Shown: piece after piece, positions 29,653-38,298 of the stretch
Numbering within the stretch: position 1 is the stretch's first letter
How the letters are laid out: every line of letters begins with the position of its first letter
Source: SZUA-38 sp965212525
GTDB lineage: Bacteria; Pseudomonadota; Gammaproteobacteria; Xanthomonadales; SZUA-38
DNA: 64,000 nucleotides
Assembly (NCBI GenBank): GCA_965212525.1
Contig: CBDBVC010000016.1
Span: 1 to 64,000, forward strand
Reading direction: 5' to 3'
Program-made: the position numbers and the translations under genes
The notes under the pieces: generated by a model
Databases searched by the model: none
What the model saw: only the letters and a program-made list of their open reading frames with translations
Told to the model about the DNA's origin: nothing

Positions 29653-29661
29653 TGTGATAAT
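29653..29661 (+). promoter_or_regulatory. Candidate extended -10 promoter of recA
   Basis: TG-T-GATAAT fits an extended -10 element. A -35 box is not evident. It is about 150 bases before recA. I do not see a convincing LexA box overlapping it. Confidence 0.35.
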
Positions 29662-29672
29662 GTGGCGGCTGG

Positions 29673-29693
29673 ATTGCATCAGGACGATGCAAT
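29673..29693 (+). repeat. Perfect 8-bp stem-loop in the recA leader
   Basis: ATTGCATC and GATGCAAT are inverted around AGGAC. It lies just downstream of the candidate recA promoter and would be in the 5' untranslated RNA or act as an operator. Confidence 0.5.
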
Positions 29694-29811
29694 TCGTTAG
29701 ATAACAGGGAATGTTGCCCGGATATTCTTCCGGATTCATCCGATTCTCAGGATATGAGAATCACATCTGAATACTGCAACCTATCGAAGACAGAATTACT
29801 CGGAGAAAACA

Positions 29812-30850
29812 ATGGATGACAACAAGAAACGTGCATTGTCTGCTGCACTTGGACAAATTGAGAAACAGTTTGGCAAGGGTGCCGTCATGCGCATGGGGGA
29901 TGGAACCTCAACCGATGTCGATGTCATTTCAAGTGGCTCGATCAATCTCGATGTAGCGCTGGGTATTGGCGGCTATCCGAAAGGACGTGTCGTGGAAATC
30001 TACGGTCCGGAGTCCAGCGGCAAGACCACGCTGACGCTGCAGGCCATCGCCGAATGTCAGAAGGCGGGTGGAACGGCAGCCTTTGTCGATGCCGAGCATG
30101 CGCTCGACCCGAGCTATGCCGAAAAGCTCGGCGTCAATGTGGACGATCTGCTGGTGTCGCAGCCAGATAACGGCGAACAGGCGCTGGAGATTGCCGACAT
30201 GCTGGTGCGTTCGGGAGCGGTGGATCTCATCGTTATCGATTCGGTGGCGGCACTGACGCCCAAGGCCGAGATCGAAGGCGACATGGGCGACAGTCACATG
30301 GGGCTGCAGGCACGTCTGATGTCGCAGGCGCTGCGAAAGCTCACTGGTAACATCAAGCGAACCAATGCGCTGGTGATGTTCATCAACCAGATCCGCATGA
30401 AGATCGGTGTCATGTTCGGTTCGCCAGAAACCACCACAGGCGGTAATGCGCTCAAGTTCTACTCGACCGTTCGACTGGACATTCGACGTATCGGTGCCGT
30501 CAAGAAGGGGGACGAGGTGATCGGGGCCGATACCCGCATCAAGGTTGTCAAGAACAAGATGGCACCGCCGTTCCGCCAGGCAACTTTCGAAATCATGTAC
30601 GGCGAGGGCATCTCCCGACTGGGCGAAATCATCGATCTTGGTGTCGAACATGGCTTCGTCAAGAAATCGGGGTGCCTGGTACAGCTATGGCGAGGATCGT
30701 ATCGGTCAGGGCAAGGAAAATGTCAGGCAGTTCCTCAAGGATAACCCGGACGTGGCAGCAGAAATCGAACAGAAGATTCGTGAAAAACTGTTGGCGAAGG
30801 ACGAACCGAAACGCAGGGAACAGCCACCGGTCGCCACTGAAGTCGATTGA
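29812..30850 (+). CDS. recA: Recombinase A, reading frame broken by +1 base as read
   Basis: RecA forms the ATP-dependent filament for homologous recombination and SOS induction. The start follows CGGAGAA. The Walker A motif G-P-E-S-S-G-K-T-T, the Walker B region (L-I-V-I-D-S) and the DNA-binding loops are normal. After V-K-K-S-G the first frame runs into an unrelated tail and stops at 30744. The family sequence (A-W-Y-S-Y-G-E-D-R-I-G-Q-G-K) continues in another frame to TGA at 30850. Removing one G from the GGGG at 30669-30672 restores a complete 345-residue RecA. An essential-grade gene broken like this is more likely a sequence error than a real loss. recX follows directly. Confidence 0.93.
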
Positions 30851-31320
30851 CAGAACAGCAGGGCATCGCGGCCGCACTTCAGGTCGCCATGCGATTCCTG
30901 GCACGTCGGGAGTACTCGGCGTGCGAGCTGCAGAAAAAGCTGTCGAGCCGTGATTTCAGTGACGAAGTCGTGGCAGAGTCACTCAAACAGCTTGCAGCAC
31001 AGAACCTGCAGAGTGATGCACGCTACGCCGAGGTCTATATCCGTTCCAAGACAGCGCGTGGAGTGGGGCGTTTTCGCATCGAACGGGAGCTGGAACAGAA
31101 GGGTGTTTCAGCCGCACTGATCCAGGACGCCCTCAGCGAAGCTGATTGCGACTGGTTCGATCTGGCCCTGAAGACCTACCTCAAGAAGTACAAATCAACA
31201 GACACGCTTGATTTCAGTGAAAAAGCACGCAGATTTCGCTACATGACATCTCGTGGTTTCGATCACGAACAGATAAACTATGCGATCGAACAGGCCGGGC
31301 GCGATGATGCACCGGTTTGA
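30847..31320 (+). CDS. recX: Regulatory protein RecX
   Basis: RecX binds and caps RecA filaments and so limits RecA activity. The 157-residue helical protein has the family pattern L-A-R-R-E-Y-S-A-x-E-L, R-Y-A-E-V-Y-I-R-S-K and G-x-x-R-I-x-x-E-L-x-x-K-G. The best start is TTG at 30847, which overlaps the recA stop (TTGA), giving translational coupling to recA. The first ATG (30891) would remove conserved residues. This coupling is normal for recA-recX. Confidence 0.92.
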   Translation: MTEQQGIAAALQVAMRFLARREYSACELQKKLSSRDFSDEVVAESLKQLAAQNLQSDARYAEVYIRSKTARGVGRFRIERELEQKGVSAALIQDALSEADCDWFDLALKTYLKKYKSTDTLDFSEKARRFRYMTSRGFDHEQINYAIEQAGRDDAPV

Positions 31321-31359
31321 TGACTGAAACAGCTAGCATTCAATAAAAAGTACAGCGCC

Positions 31360-33977
31360 ATGAAAACCAGTGCCGAAATCCGACAGGGATTTCTCGATTT
31401 CTTCAAAGACAGGGGCCACCAGATCGTCGTCAGCAGCCCGCTGGTGCCCGGAAATGATCCGACACTGCTGTTCACCAATGCCGGCATGGTGCAGTTCAAG
31501 GATGTATTCCTGGGTGCGGACAAGCGCGCCTACAGCACAGCCACTACATCACAGCGCTGTGTACGTGCAGGCGGCAAGCACAACGATCTGGATCAGGTCG
31601 GCTATACCGCCAGACACCATACCTTCTTTGAAATGCTGGGGCAACTTCAGCTTCGGTGATTATTTCAAGGAAGACGCCATACGCTATGCCTGGGAATTCC
31701 TGACGCAAGTCATCGGCCTGCCGGCTGACAAACTCTGGGTCACTGTCTTCGAGGAAGACGATGAGGCAGAGGACATCTGGATCAATACAATCGGTGTTGA
31801 CCCTGATCGTGTGTCACGCATTGGTGCCAAGGACAATTTCTGGGCCATGGGCGACACCGGTCCCTGCGGGCCCTGTACGGAAATATTCTACGATCATGGT
31901 CCTGACATTCCGGGCGGTCCTCCTGGCACGCCCGAGGAAGATGGCGACCGCTATATCGAGATCTGGAACCTGGTATTCATGCAGTTTGACCGCGATGCCG
32001 CCGGCAAGATGACACCCTTGCCCAAGCCCTGTGTCGACACGGGCATGGGGCTGGAACGACTGGCTGCCATCGTGCAGGGCGTGCACAACAATTACGATAT
32101 CGACCTGTTCCAGCATCTGATCAGGGCCATTGCCAATCTGGCCGGCTGTGAGGATCTGACCAACAAGTCACTGCGCGTGATTGCCGATCATATTCGGGCC
32201 TGTGCCTTTCTGGTTGTTGATGGTGTACTGCCATCCAATGAAGGACGAGGCTATGTCCTGCGTCGTATTATCCGCAGGGCGGTCAGGCATGGTCACATGC
32301 TTGGTATCGAAGGCACGTTCTTCCACAAGCTGGTTCCTGCACTCATCGAGGTCATGGGCGAGGCATATCCTGAGTTGAGTGCAAAGTCATCACAGGTGAT
32401 GGATGCTCTGAAACAGGAAGAAGAGCGCTTCCAGAAAACCCTGGATCATGGCATGTCTCTGCTCAATCAGGTCATCGAAGATCTGGATGGATCTGAAATT
32501 CCCGGTGAAACCGTATTCAAGCTGTATGACACGTTCGGTTTCCCTGTCGATCTGACCGAGGACATCGCACGGGAGCATTCGCTGACGCTGGACATGGACG
32601 GCTATGACACAGCCATGGCACGGCAGAAGGCACAGAGCGATGCCGGCAGCAAATTCGATGCGGGAATCCAGATTCCTGCTGACATCATCGATACACTGGA
32701 GCCCACTTGTTTTACCGGATACGAGGGAACTGAGTCGACCGATTGCAGTGTTCTGGCACTGCTGGTTGACGGATCAAGGGTTGAAACAGCTTGAACAGGG
32801 TCAGGAGGGTTTGCTGATACTCGACAGCACGCCTTTCTATGCAGAATCGGGTGGCCAGGTAGGAGATACCGGCTCACTCGAAAACGAATCCAGCAGGATC
32901 ACGGTAGCTGATACCCAGAAAGCGGCCAATCAGTATCATGTGCATCAGATTTGCGTCGATCAGGGATGCATTCGTGAGGGCGAGATGCTGACCGCGCGGG
33001 TTGATTCCGAACGGCGCCAGTCCATCATACTCAATCATTCAGCCACGCACCTGCTGCACGCGGCCATGCATTCGGTACTGGGCGATCATGTACAGCAGAA
33101 GGGTTCCCTGGTGGCACCCGATCGTCTTCGATTCGACTTTTCTCACCCGCAACCGGTCACTGATGACGAGATCAGGCAGATCGAGGCGCTGGTGAATCAG
33201 CAGATACGCATTAACACGGCTGCCGATGCCAGACAGATGTCCTACGATGATGCCATCGGTAGCGGTGCCATGGCGCTGTTTGGCGAGAAATACGGTGACG
33301 AGGTTCGCGTGCTCAGCATTGGAGAATTCTCGACCGAACTGTGTGGTGGAACCCATGTAGAGCGTGCTGGTGATATCGGCCTGTTTCGTATCACATCAGA
33401 AGGCGGTATTGCTTCGGGTGTACGCCGCATCGAGGCGGTTACCGGTGAGGCCGCCATGGCCTGGGTCACCGGCCGGGAAGACATACTCAGGGACAGCGCA
33501 TCACGGGTCAAGACCACACCGGACAAGCTGGTTGATCGACTGGGTCAGTTGCTTGACCGAAACAGGGAGCTGGAAAAGCAGCTGAAACAGCTGCAGCAGA
33601 AAATGGCCAGTCAGTCGGGTTCCGATCTGATTGATACCGCTGAGACGGTCGGCGATCTCAAGGTGGTGGCGGCAGTACTCGACAATCACGATATCAAGCA
33701 GCTTCGCGAAACCGTGGACAGGCTCAAGGACAAACTGGACAAGGGTGTTGTGCTGCTGGGCACGGCAAACGATGGCAAGGTGAGCCTGATTGCAGGTGTT
33801 ACCAAGAATGCGGTTGATCGCGTTCGCGCCGGCGATCTGGTGAATTTTGTGGCCGAACAGGTCGGTGGACGCGGTGGTGGTCGGCCGGATATGGCACAGG
33901 CCGGTGGATCGCAACCGGAGAACCTGCCACAGGCAATCGCATCGGTGGTTAACTGGGTCGAGCGTGCCGTGGCCTGA
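31360..33977 (+). CDS. alaS: Alanyl-tRNA synthetase, reading frame broken twice by +1 base as read
   Basis: AlaS charges tRNA-Ala and is essential. All domains are present but in three segments. The catalytic domain begins at 31360 (T-N-A-G-M-V-Q-F-K). The frame shifts in GGGG at 31638-31641, where removing one G gives L-G-N-F-S-F-G-D-Y-F. It shifts again at 32791-32792, where removing one T turns a TGA stop into a GAA codon and gives E-Q-G-Q-E-G before T-P-F-Y-A-E-S-G-G-Q. The editing domain (H-S-A-T-H, C-G-G-T-H) and the C-Ala domain follow. With both corrections the protein is 871 residues, normal for AlaS. It lies 39 bases after recX, as in many gammaproteobacteria. Confidence 0.95.
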
Positions 33978-34038
33978 AGCCACCAGCTGACGGTCTTGAT
34001 AGAGTCGACAGCGAAGCGGATTTTTTTGTTCTGAACGG

Positions 34039-34067
34039 TTGACGGCGCCGTCCTGCATTGGGATAAT
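34039..34067 (+). promoter_or_regulatory. Promoter of tRNA-Arg
   Basis: TTGACG (34039-34044), a 17-base spacer and GATAAT (34062-34067) form a strong sigma-70 promoter. The following GCGCGCCC is a GC-rich discriminator, typical of stable RNA promoters under stringent control. Confidence 0.8.
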
Positions 34068-34123
34068 GCGCGCCCTTGAGCAGTACAGAAACCATTACTG
34101 TACAGGCTCGACACTTCCTGTGT

Positions 34124-34200
34124 GCGCTGGTAGCTCAGTTGGATAGAGTATCTGGCTACGAACCAGAGGGTCGGGGGTTCGAATCCTCCCCAGCGCGCCA
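34124..34200 (+). tRNA. tRNA-Arg (anticodon ACG)
   Basis: The 77-base sequence folds as a cloverleaf. The acceptor stem GCGCTGG/CCAGCGC has a G discriminator and encoded CCA at 34198-34200. The D arm begins TAGCTCAGTTGGATAGAG, the anticodon stem is TCTGG/CCAGA with loop CTACGAA, and the T arm contains GGTTCGAATCC. The ACG anticodon is normally edited to ICG by TadA and reads CGU, CGC and CGA. A T-rich stretch follows at 34201. Confidence 0.97.
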
Positions 34201-34243
34201 TTTTTCCTTTTCAATGCCCGTTCAGTGCCCAGACTGACTTGCT

Positions 34244-35563
34244 TCAGTGGCCGCCGCCATTGAGTTTTTCCATGATGTAACCGACGAGGATGGCAATCAG
34301 CGTCAGTGGCACGATGTACTTGAGCCACAGGGTCAGCAGGCGGCTGCCCAGTGAAGGATCTTCACCACCAATCTGTGCCAGCGTCATGCGGTAGCCCATG
34401 CCCCAGCTCATGGCGATCACCGCCATCAGACTGCCAAAGATGAACATGCCATTGCCGAAGAACATGTCAAGAACGCCGATCAGGTCGCCATGAAACGCAC
34501 TGGGAATCATCAGCACGATCAGGAACACGATGGCAAACCAGAACACCTGGCGCTGGGTGAATCGGCTGCCGACAATGTCTCGCATGCCGGCAACGATGGC
34601 CTCCAGGGTGGCCACAGCCGTCAGCACGGCGACCAGCACCAGGCCAATCAGGAACAGTGATCCAAGCAATTGCCCGGCCGGCATGCTGGCAAACAGCTGA
34701 GGCAGGGTCTGGAAGATCAGTGTTGGTCCTGCAGCCAGGTCGATATTGAATACCAGAACAGCCGGCACGATGAACAGACTGGCCATGAATGCCGCCCCGG
34801 TATCGATGACGCCAGTGGCAATCGCCGTGCCGGCAAGATTCTGCTTTCTGTTCAGATAACTGCCGTACATCACGCTGACTGCACCACCCAGACCAATCGA
34901 AAAGCAGGCCTGTCCCATGGCGGCAAAGGCCATGCTGGAACTGAACGAAGAGCGGTCTGCCTTGATGAAATCTGCCAGTTCGTCGATGGCACCATCAATA
35001 CTCAGAACGTGGTAGATCAGATACAGTGCAATCACACCGAACAACGGTACAAACAGAGTGCTGATGGCCTCGATGCCACGACGCAGGCCACGCCGGATGA
35101 CGGCAGCGGCAAAGAACAGGATGGTTAGCGAGATGCCGATCGTCATCCATCCGCTTTCAAGGCCCTTCTGAAAATCGGTGATGTTACTGCCGGTAAATCC
35201 ATTGATGGCCGAAAACCAGCCGGTGTACGCGATCTTGGCAATCATGACCATGTAGTAACTGTTCGCCACCGACAGCGTGAACATGATAATGCAGCCAATG
35301 ATCAGTCCGAAACGTGTGCCCAGTGCCCGGCGATAGGCCTCAACAGGGCCGCACTGATTTGAGCGTCCCAGCGCCCACTCGGCCATGATTGCCGGCACCG
35401 CCAGCAACAGCATGAAGACTATATAGGTGACAAGGAAGGTCGATCCGCCGTTGGTTCCCATCATGTAGGGGAATCGCCACACATTCCCCAGACCAATGGC
35501 AATACCTGCGAAGGTGAGAATGGAACCGATGGCTGAATTGAAGCGGGGTCGGCTGGCTGACAT
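34244..35563 (-). CDS. Sodium-dependent neurotransmitter/amino acid symporter family transporter
   Basis: This inner-membrane protein (439 residues) belongs to the neurotransmitter:sodium symporter family (LeuT type), which couples Na+ to uptake of amino acids or related amines. The first membrane helix has the signature G-L-G-N-V-W-R-F-P-Y, which holds the unwound sodium and substrate site, followed by N-G-G. About eleven or twelve hydrophobic segments can be counted. The start at 35563 agrees with the family N-terminus (R-F-N-S-A-I-G-S-I-L). The substrate cannot be told. It is divergent from the fad operon. Confidence 0.93.
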   Translation of the reverse strand: MSASRPRFNSAIGSILTFAGIAIGLGNVWRFPYMMGTNGGSTFLVTYIVFMLLLAVPAIMAEWALGRSNQCGPVEAYRRALGTRFGLIIGCIIMFTLSVANSYYMVMIAKIAYTGWFSAINGFTGSNITDFQKGLESGWMTIGISLTILFFAAAVIRRGLRRGIEAISTLFVPLFGVIALYLIYHVLSIDGAIDELADFIKADRSSFSSSMAFAAMGQACFSIGLGGAVSVMYGSYLNRKQNLAGTAIATGVIDTGAAFMASLFIVPAVLVFNIDLAAGPTLIFQTLPQLFASMPAGQLLGSLFLIGLVLVAVLTAVATLEAIVAGMRDIVGSRFTQRQVFWFAIVFLIVLMIPSAFHGDLIGVLDMFFGNGMFIFGSLMAVIAMSWGMGYRMTLAQIGGEDPSLGSRLLTLWLKYIVPLTLIAILVGYIMEKLNGGGH

Positions 35564-35756
35564 CAGCGGGTAATGCCAGATGGTGTGCAATCAAAGCCTG
35601 AACACCAGCTCTGCAAAGTACCGTTCGTCAGTTCATGACTTGATAAATAGGCTTGTTCTGTCATGTATCCCGTCCCTCAATCGAGCGTCGATTGTGTCAA
35701 AAACAGGTTCTGCTGTCCACGAAAGACGAAAGCGCTGCTATCGGGCATCAAAACTG

Positions 35757-35781
35757 ACTGATCAGTTAAAACAATCGTTTA
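35757..35781. promoter_or_regulatory. Adjacent palindromes, candidate fatty-acid regulator operators
   Basis: ACTGATCAGT (35757-35766) is a perfect 10-bp palindrome. Right after it, AAAC-AATC-GTTT (35769-35780) matches the core of the PsrA box (AAAC, 2-4 bases, GTTT) known from Pseudomonas fatty-acid regulation. They lie just upstream of the candidate fad promoter. Confidence 0.4.
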
Positions 35782-35789
35782 AAAATATC

Positions 35790-35817
35790 GTCACATGCTG
35801 CGGTTTTCTGGTATCAT
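35790..35817 (+). promoter_or_regulatory. Candidate extended -10 promoter of the fad operon
   Basis: GTCACA (35790-35795), a 16-base spacer and TATCAT (35812-35817) preceded by TGG give a plausible extended -10 promoter about 110 bases before the chosen start. Confidence 0.45.
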
Positions 35818-35831
35818 CCCCGCATCTGACC

Positions 35832-35857
35832 TTGTCAGGTCGTTCATGACCTGACAA
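35832..35857. promoter_or_regulatory. Perfect 10-bp inverted repeat in the fad operon leader
   Basis: TTGTCAGGTC and GACCTGACAA are inverted around six bases. It begins about 15 bases after the -10 box, so it could be a repressor operator or an RNA hairpin in the 5' leader. Confidence 0.6.
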
Positions 35858-35926
35858 TCGTGACAACAGCCAAGATCAACTGACATCAGACTGATGTATC
35901 AGGACGATTCCCGGAGTACTGAAACC

Positions 35927-38296
35927 ATGCCAGAAAACCTGAATATTCGTCGTGTCGCCGTTCTGGGTGCCGGCGTCATGGGCGCACAGATAGCCGCACA
36001 TTTTGTCAATGCCGATATTGAAGCAGTCCTTTTTGAATTGCCAGCAAAGGAGGGCAAGCCCAATGGACTGGTCGACAAGGCCATCAAGGGTTTGACCCGG
36101 CTCAAGCCGCCACCCCTGGCAACCGCATCGGTGGCGAAGATGATCACGGCCGCTAACTACGGCGAGCATCTGTCATTGCTGGAAGACTGCGATCTGGTGA
36201 TCGAAGCCATTGCAGAGCGCATGGACTGGAAGAAGGATCTGTATCAGAAGGTCTCGCCACACATTGCCGAGAGTGCCATGTTTGTCACCAATACCTCCGG
36301 ACTGGGTATCACCGAACTGGCTTCGGTATTGCCCGAACATCTGCGTGCTGGCTACTGTGGTGTCCATTTCTTCAACCCGCCACGCTATATGCACCTGGTT
36401 GAGCTGATCCCCCATGCCGGAACGGATCAGGCCAGACTCGATGCGCTTGAATCCTTTCTGACCTCGCAGGTCGGCAAGGGCGTTGTGGTGGCAAAGGATA
36501 CCCCAAATTTTGTCGGCAACCGTGTCGGTATTTTCTCCATGGCATCCACCCTGCACCATACGGGAGAATTCGGGCTTGCATTCGATACCGTCGATGCATT
36601 GACCGGTCCGGCCATTGGGCGCCCGAAGAGCGCCACCTATCGAACCGGTGATGTGGTCGGCCTGGACACATTGAGTCATACCGTGACCACCATGCGCAAT
36701 ACGCTGCCGGATGATCCCTGGCATGCCTATTTCACCAATCCTGCCTGGCTTGATGGCCTGATTGAAAAAGGGGCACTGGGCCAGAAGACCGGTGTCGGTG
36801 TCTACCGCAAGCAGGGCAAGACCATTGAGGTGCTGGACCCACAGAAGGGTGACTATCGTGCCAGCGACATGTCCTTGCCGGATGAGGTGAAAGCCGTGCT
36901 GGCCATTCGTGACCCGGCAGAGAAAATTGCGGCCCTGAGGAACAGTGGTCATCCTGAAGCTCGATTTGTATGGGCCATCCACCGCGACCTGTTTCATTAC
37001 TGTGCGGTGCACCTTGCCGATATTGCTGAATCGGCCCGAGAGGTGGATGAAGCCATCAAGTGGGGTTATGGATGGAAGCTTGGTCCATTTGAAACCTGGC
37101 AGGCCGCTGGCTGGCAGCAGGTTGCCGGATGGATAAAGGAAGAGATCGAAGCAGGACAGACCATGAGCGATGTGCCTCTGCCGGACTGGGTATTCGACGG
37201 TCGCGACAGTGTGCACAGTGACGACGGATCCTATTCTGCTGCCAGCAATTCAGTCTCGGCCCGCTCCTCACTGGACGTGTATCAGCGGCAGATGCAGCCG
37301 CAACGTCTGCTGGGGGAGCGTGCCCATCATGGTCGCACAGTTCATGAGACCGATCATTCCCGCTTGTGGACGCTGACCGAAGACGTGCTCATCCTCAGTT
37401 TCAAGACCAAGATGAACACCATCAATCCCGGAATCGTCGAGGATATAAACCATGCCGTGGATCTTGCCGAAGAAGCCCATCGGGGGCTGATAATCTGGCA
37501 GACTAGAGGGCCATTCTGTGCCGGTGCAGACCTTGCCGGTGCCGCACAACTGGTACAGCAGGGCCGCATGGACGAGTTCAATGCTGCGGTCAGTGGCTTC
37601 CAGCAGGCCTGTCAGCGTCTGAAGTACGCCATGGTACCCACTGTGGCTGCAGTACGTGGCCTGGCGGTTGGCGGAGGTTGCGAGATTCTGTTGCACAGCG
37701 CACGATGTGTGGCCGCACTGGAATCCTATATCGGACTGGTCGAAGCTGGCGTGGGCCTGTTGCCGGCTGGTGGCGGCCTCAAGGAAATGGCCACGCGAGC
37801 GGTTGACAGCTCGCCGGATACGGACGCCTTTCCGATATTGCAGAAGGCCTTCACCAACGTTGCCATGGGCAAGGTGGCTGGTTCAGCCCGCGAGGCGATG
37901 GAATTCGGTTATCTGCGGGATACCGATGTGGTGGTCATGAATGAACACGAGCTGCTGCATGTGGCTCATCAGCAGGTCATGGCCATGTCTGAAAGTGGTT
38001 ACCGCCCTCCGCTGTCGAACCGCAGCTGGCCGGCCTTTGGTGATGTCGGCATCGCAACACTGAAAATGTTGCTGGTCAATATGCATGCCGGGCAGTTCAT
38101 CTCGGATTATGACCTGGATGTTTCAGAACGGATCGCGACCGTACTCGCCGGAGGCGCCATCGATCGCGGCACGCCAATCAACGAGGACTGGTTGCTGGCA
38201 CTCGAACGGGAACATTTTGTCACGCTGGCTCAACAGCAGAAAACCCAGGAACGCATTGCACACATGCTGACCACCGGCAAACCACTGAGGAACTGA
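35927..38296 (+). CDS. fadN: 3-Hydroxyacyl-CoA dehydrogenase / enoyl-CoA hydratase fusion (FadN type)
   Basis: The bifunctional enzyme hydrates enoyl-CoA and oxidises 3-hydroxyacyl-CoA in fatty acid beta-oxidation. The ATG at 35927 is chosen because GGAG (35913-35916) precedes it; an ATG at 35894 has none. The 789-residue product has the NAD-binding dehydrogenase first (G-A-G-V-M-G-A near residue 15, H-F-F-N-P-P with the catalytic His) and the hydratase second (C-A-G-A-D-L oxyanion loop, G-G-G-C-E and L-V-E-A-G-V-G-L-L-P with the two Glu). This order is opposite to E. coli FadB/FadJ and equals Bacillus FadN in order and in length. The thiolase gene follows after two bases. Confidence 0.93.
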   Translation: MPENLNIRRVAVLGAGVMGAQIAAHFVNADIEAVLFELPAKEGKPNGLVDKAIKGLTRLKPPPLATASVAKMITAANYGEHLSLLEDCDLVIEAIAERMDWKKDLYQKVSPHIAESAMFVTNTSGLGITELASVLPEHLRAGYCGVHFFNPPRYMHLVELIPHAGTDQARLDALESFLTSQVGKGVVVAKDTPNFVGNRVGIFSMASTLHHTGEFGLAFDTVDALTGPAIGRPKSATYRTGDVVGLDTLSHTVTTMRNTLPDDPWHAYFTNPAWLDGLIEKGALGQKTGVGVYRKQGKTIEVLDPQKGDYRASDMSLPDEVKAVLAIRDPAEKIAALRNSGHPEARFVWAIHRDLFHYCAVHLADIAESAREVDEAIKWGYGWKLGPFETWQAAGWQQVAGWIKEEIEAGQTMSDVPLPDWVFDGRDSVHSDDGSYSAASNSVSARSSLDVYQRQMQPQRLLGERAHHGRTVHETDHSRLWTLTEDVLILSFKTKMNTINPGIVEDINHAVDLAEEAHRGLIIWQTRGPFCAGADLAGAAQLVQQGRMDEFNAAVSGFQQACQRLKYAMVPTVAAVRGLAVGGGCEILLHSARCVAALESYIGLVEAGVGLLPAGGGLKEMATRAVDSSPDTDAFPILQKAFTNVAMGKVAGSAREAMEFGYLRDTDVVVMNEHELLHVAHQQVMAMSESGYRPPLSNRSWPAFGDVGIATLKMLLVNMHAGQFISDYDLDVSERIATVLAGGAIDRGTPINEDWLLALEREHFVTLAQQQKTQERIAHMLTTGKPLRN

Positions 38297-38298
38297 TC

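Larger units (their letters stand above)
35564..35926. other. Control region between symporter and fad operon (360 bases without a gene)
   Basis: The stretch contains several palindromes listed separately, a candidate promoter directed to the fad operon and AT-rich sequence around 35770-35790. I see no gene in it. Confidence 0.7.

Noticed and set aside
29646..29666. LexA box upstream of recA
   Set aside because: Only the left half CTGT is present; the right half does not match ACAG.
29812..30744. A naturally shortened RecA of 310 residues
   Set aside because: The missing C-terminal part continues in the next frame with full family similarity, so the short form is an artefact or a shift, not a real variant.
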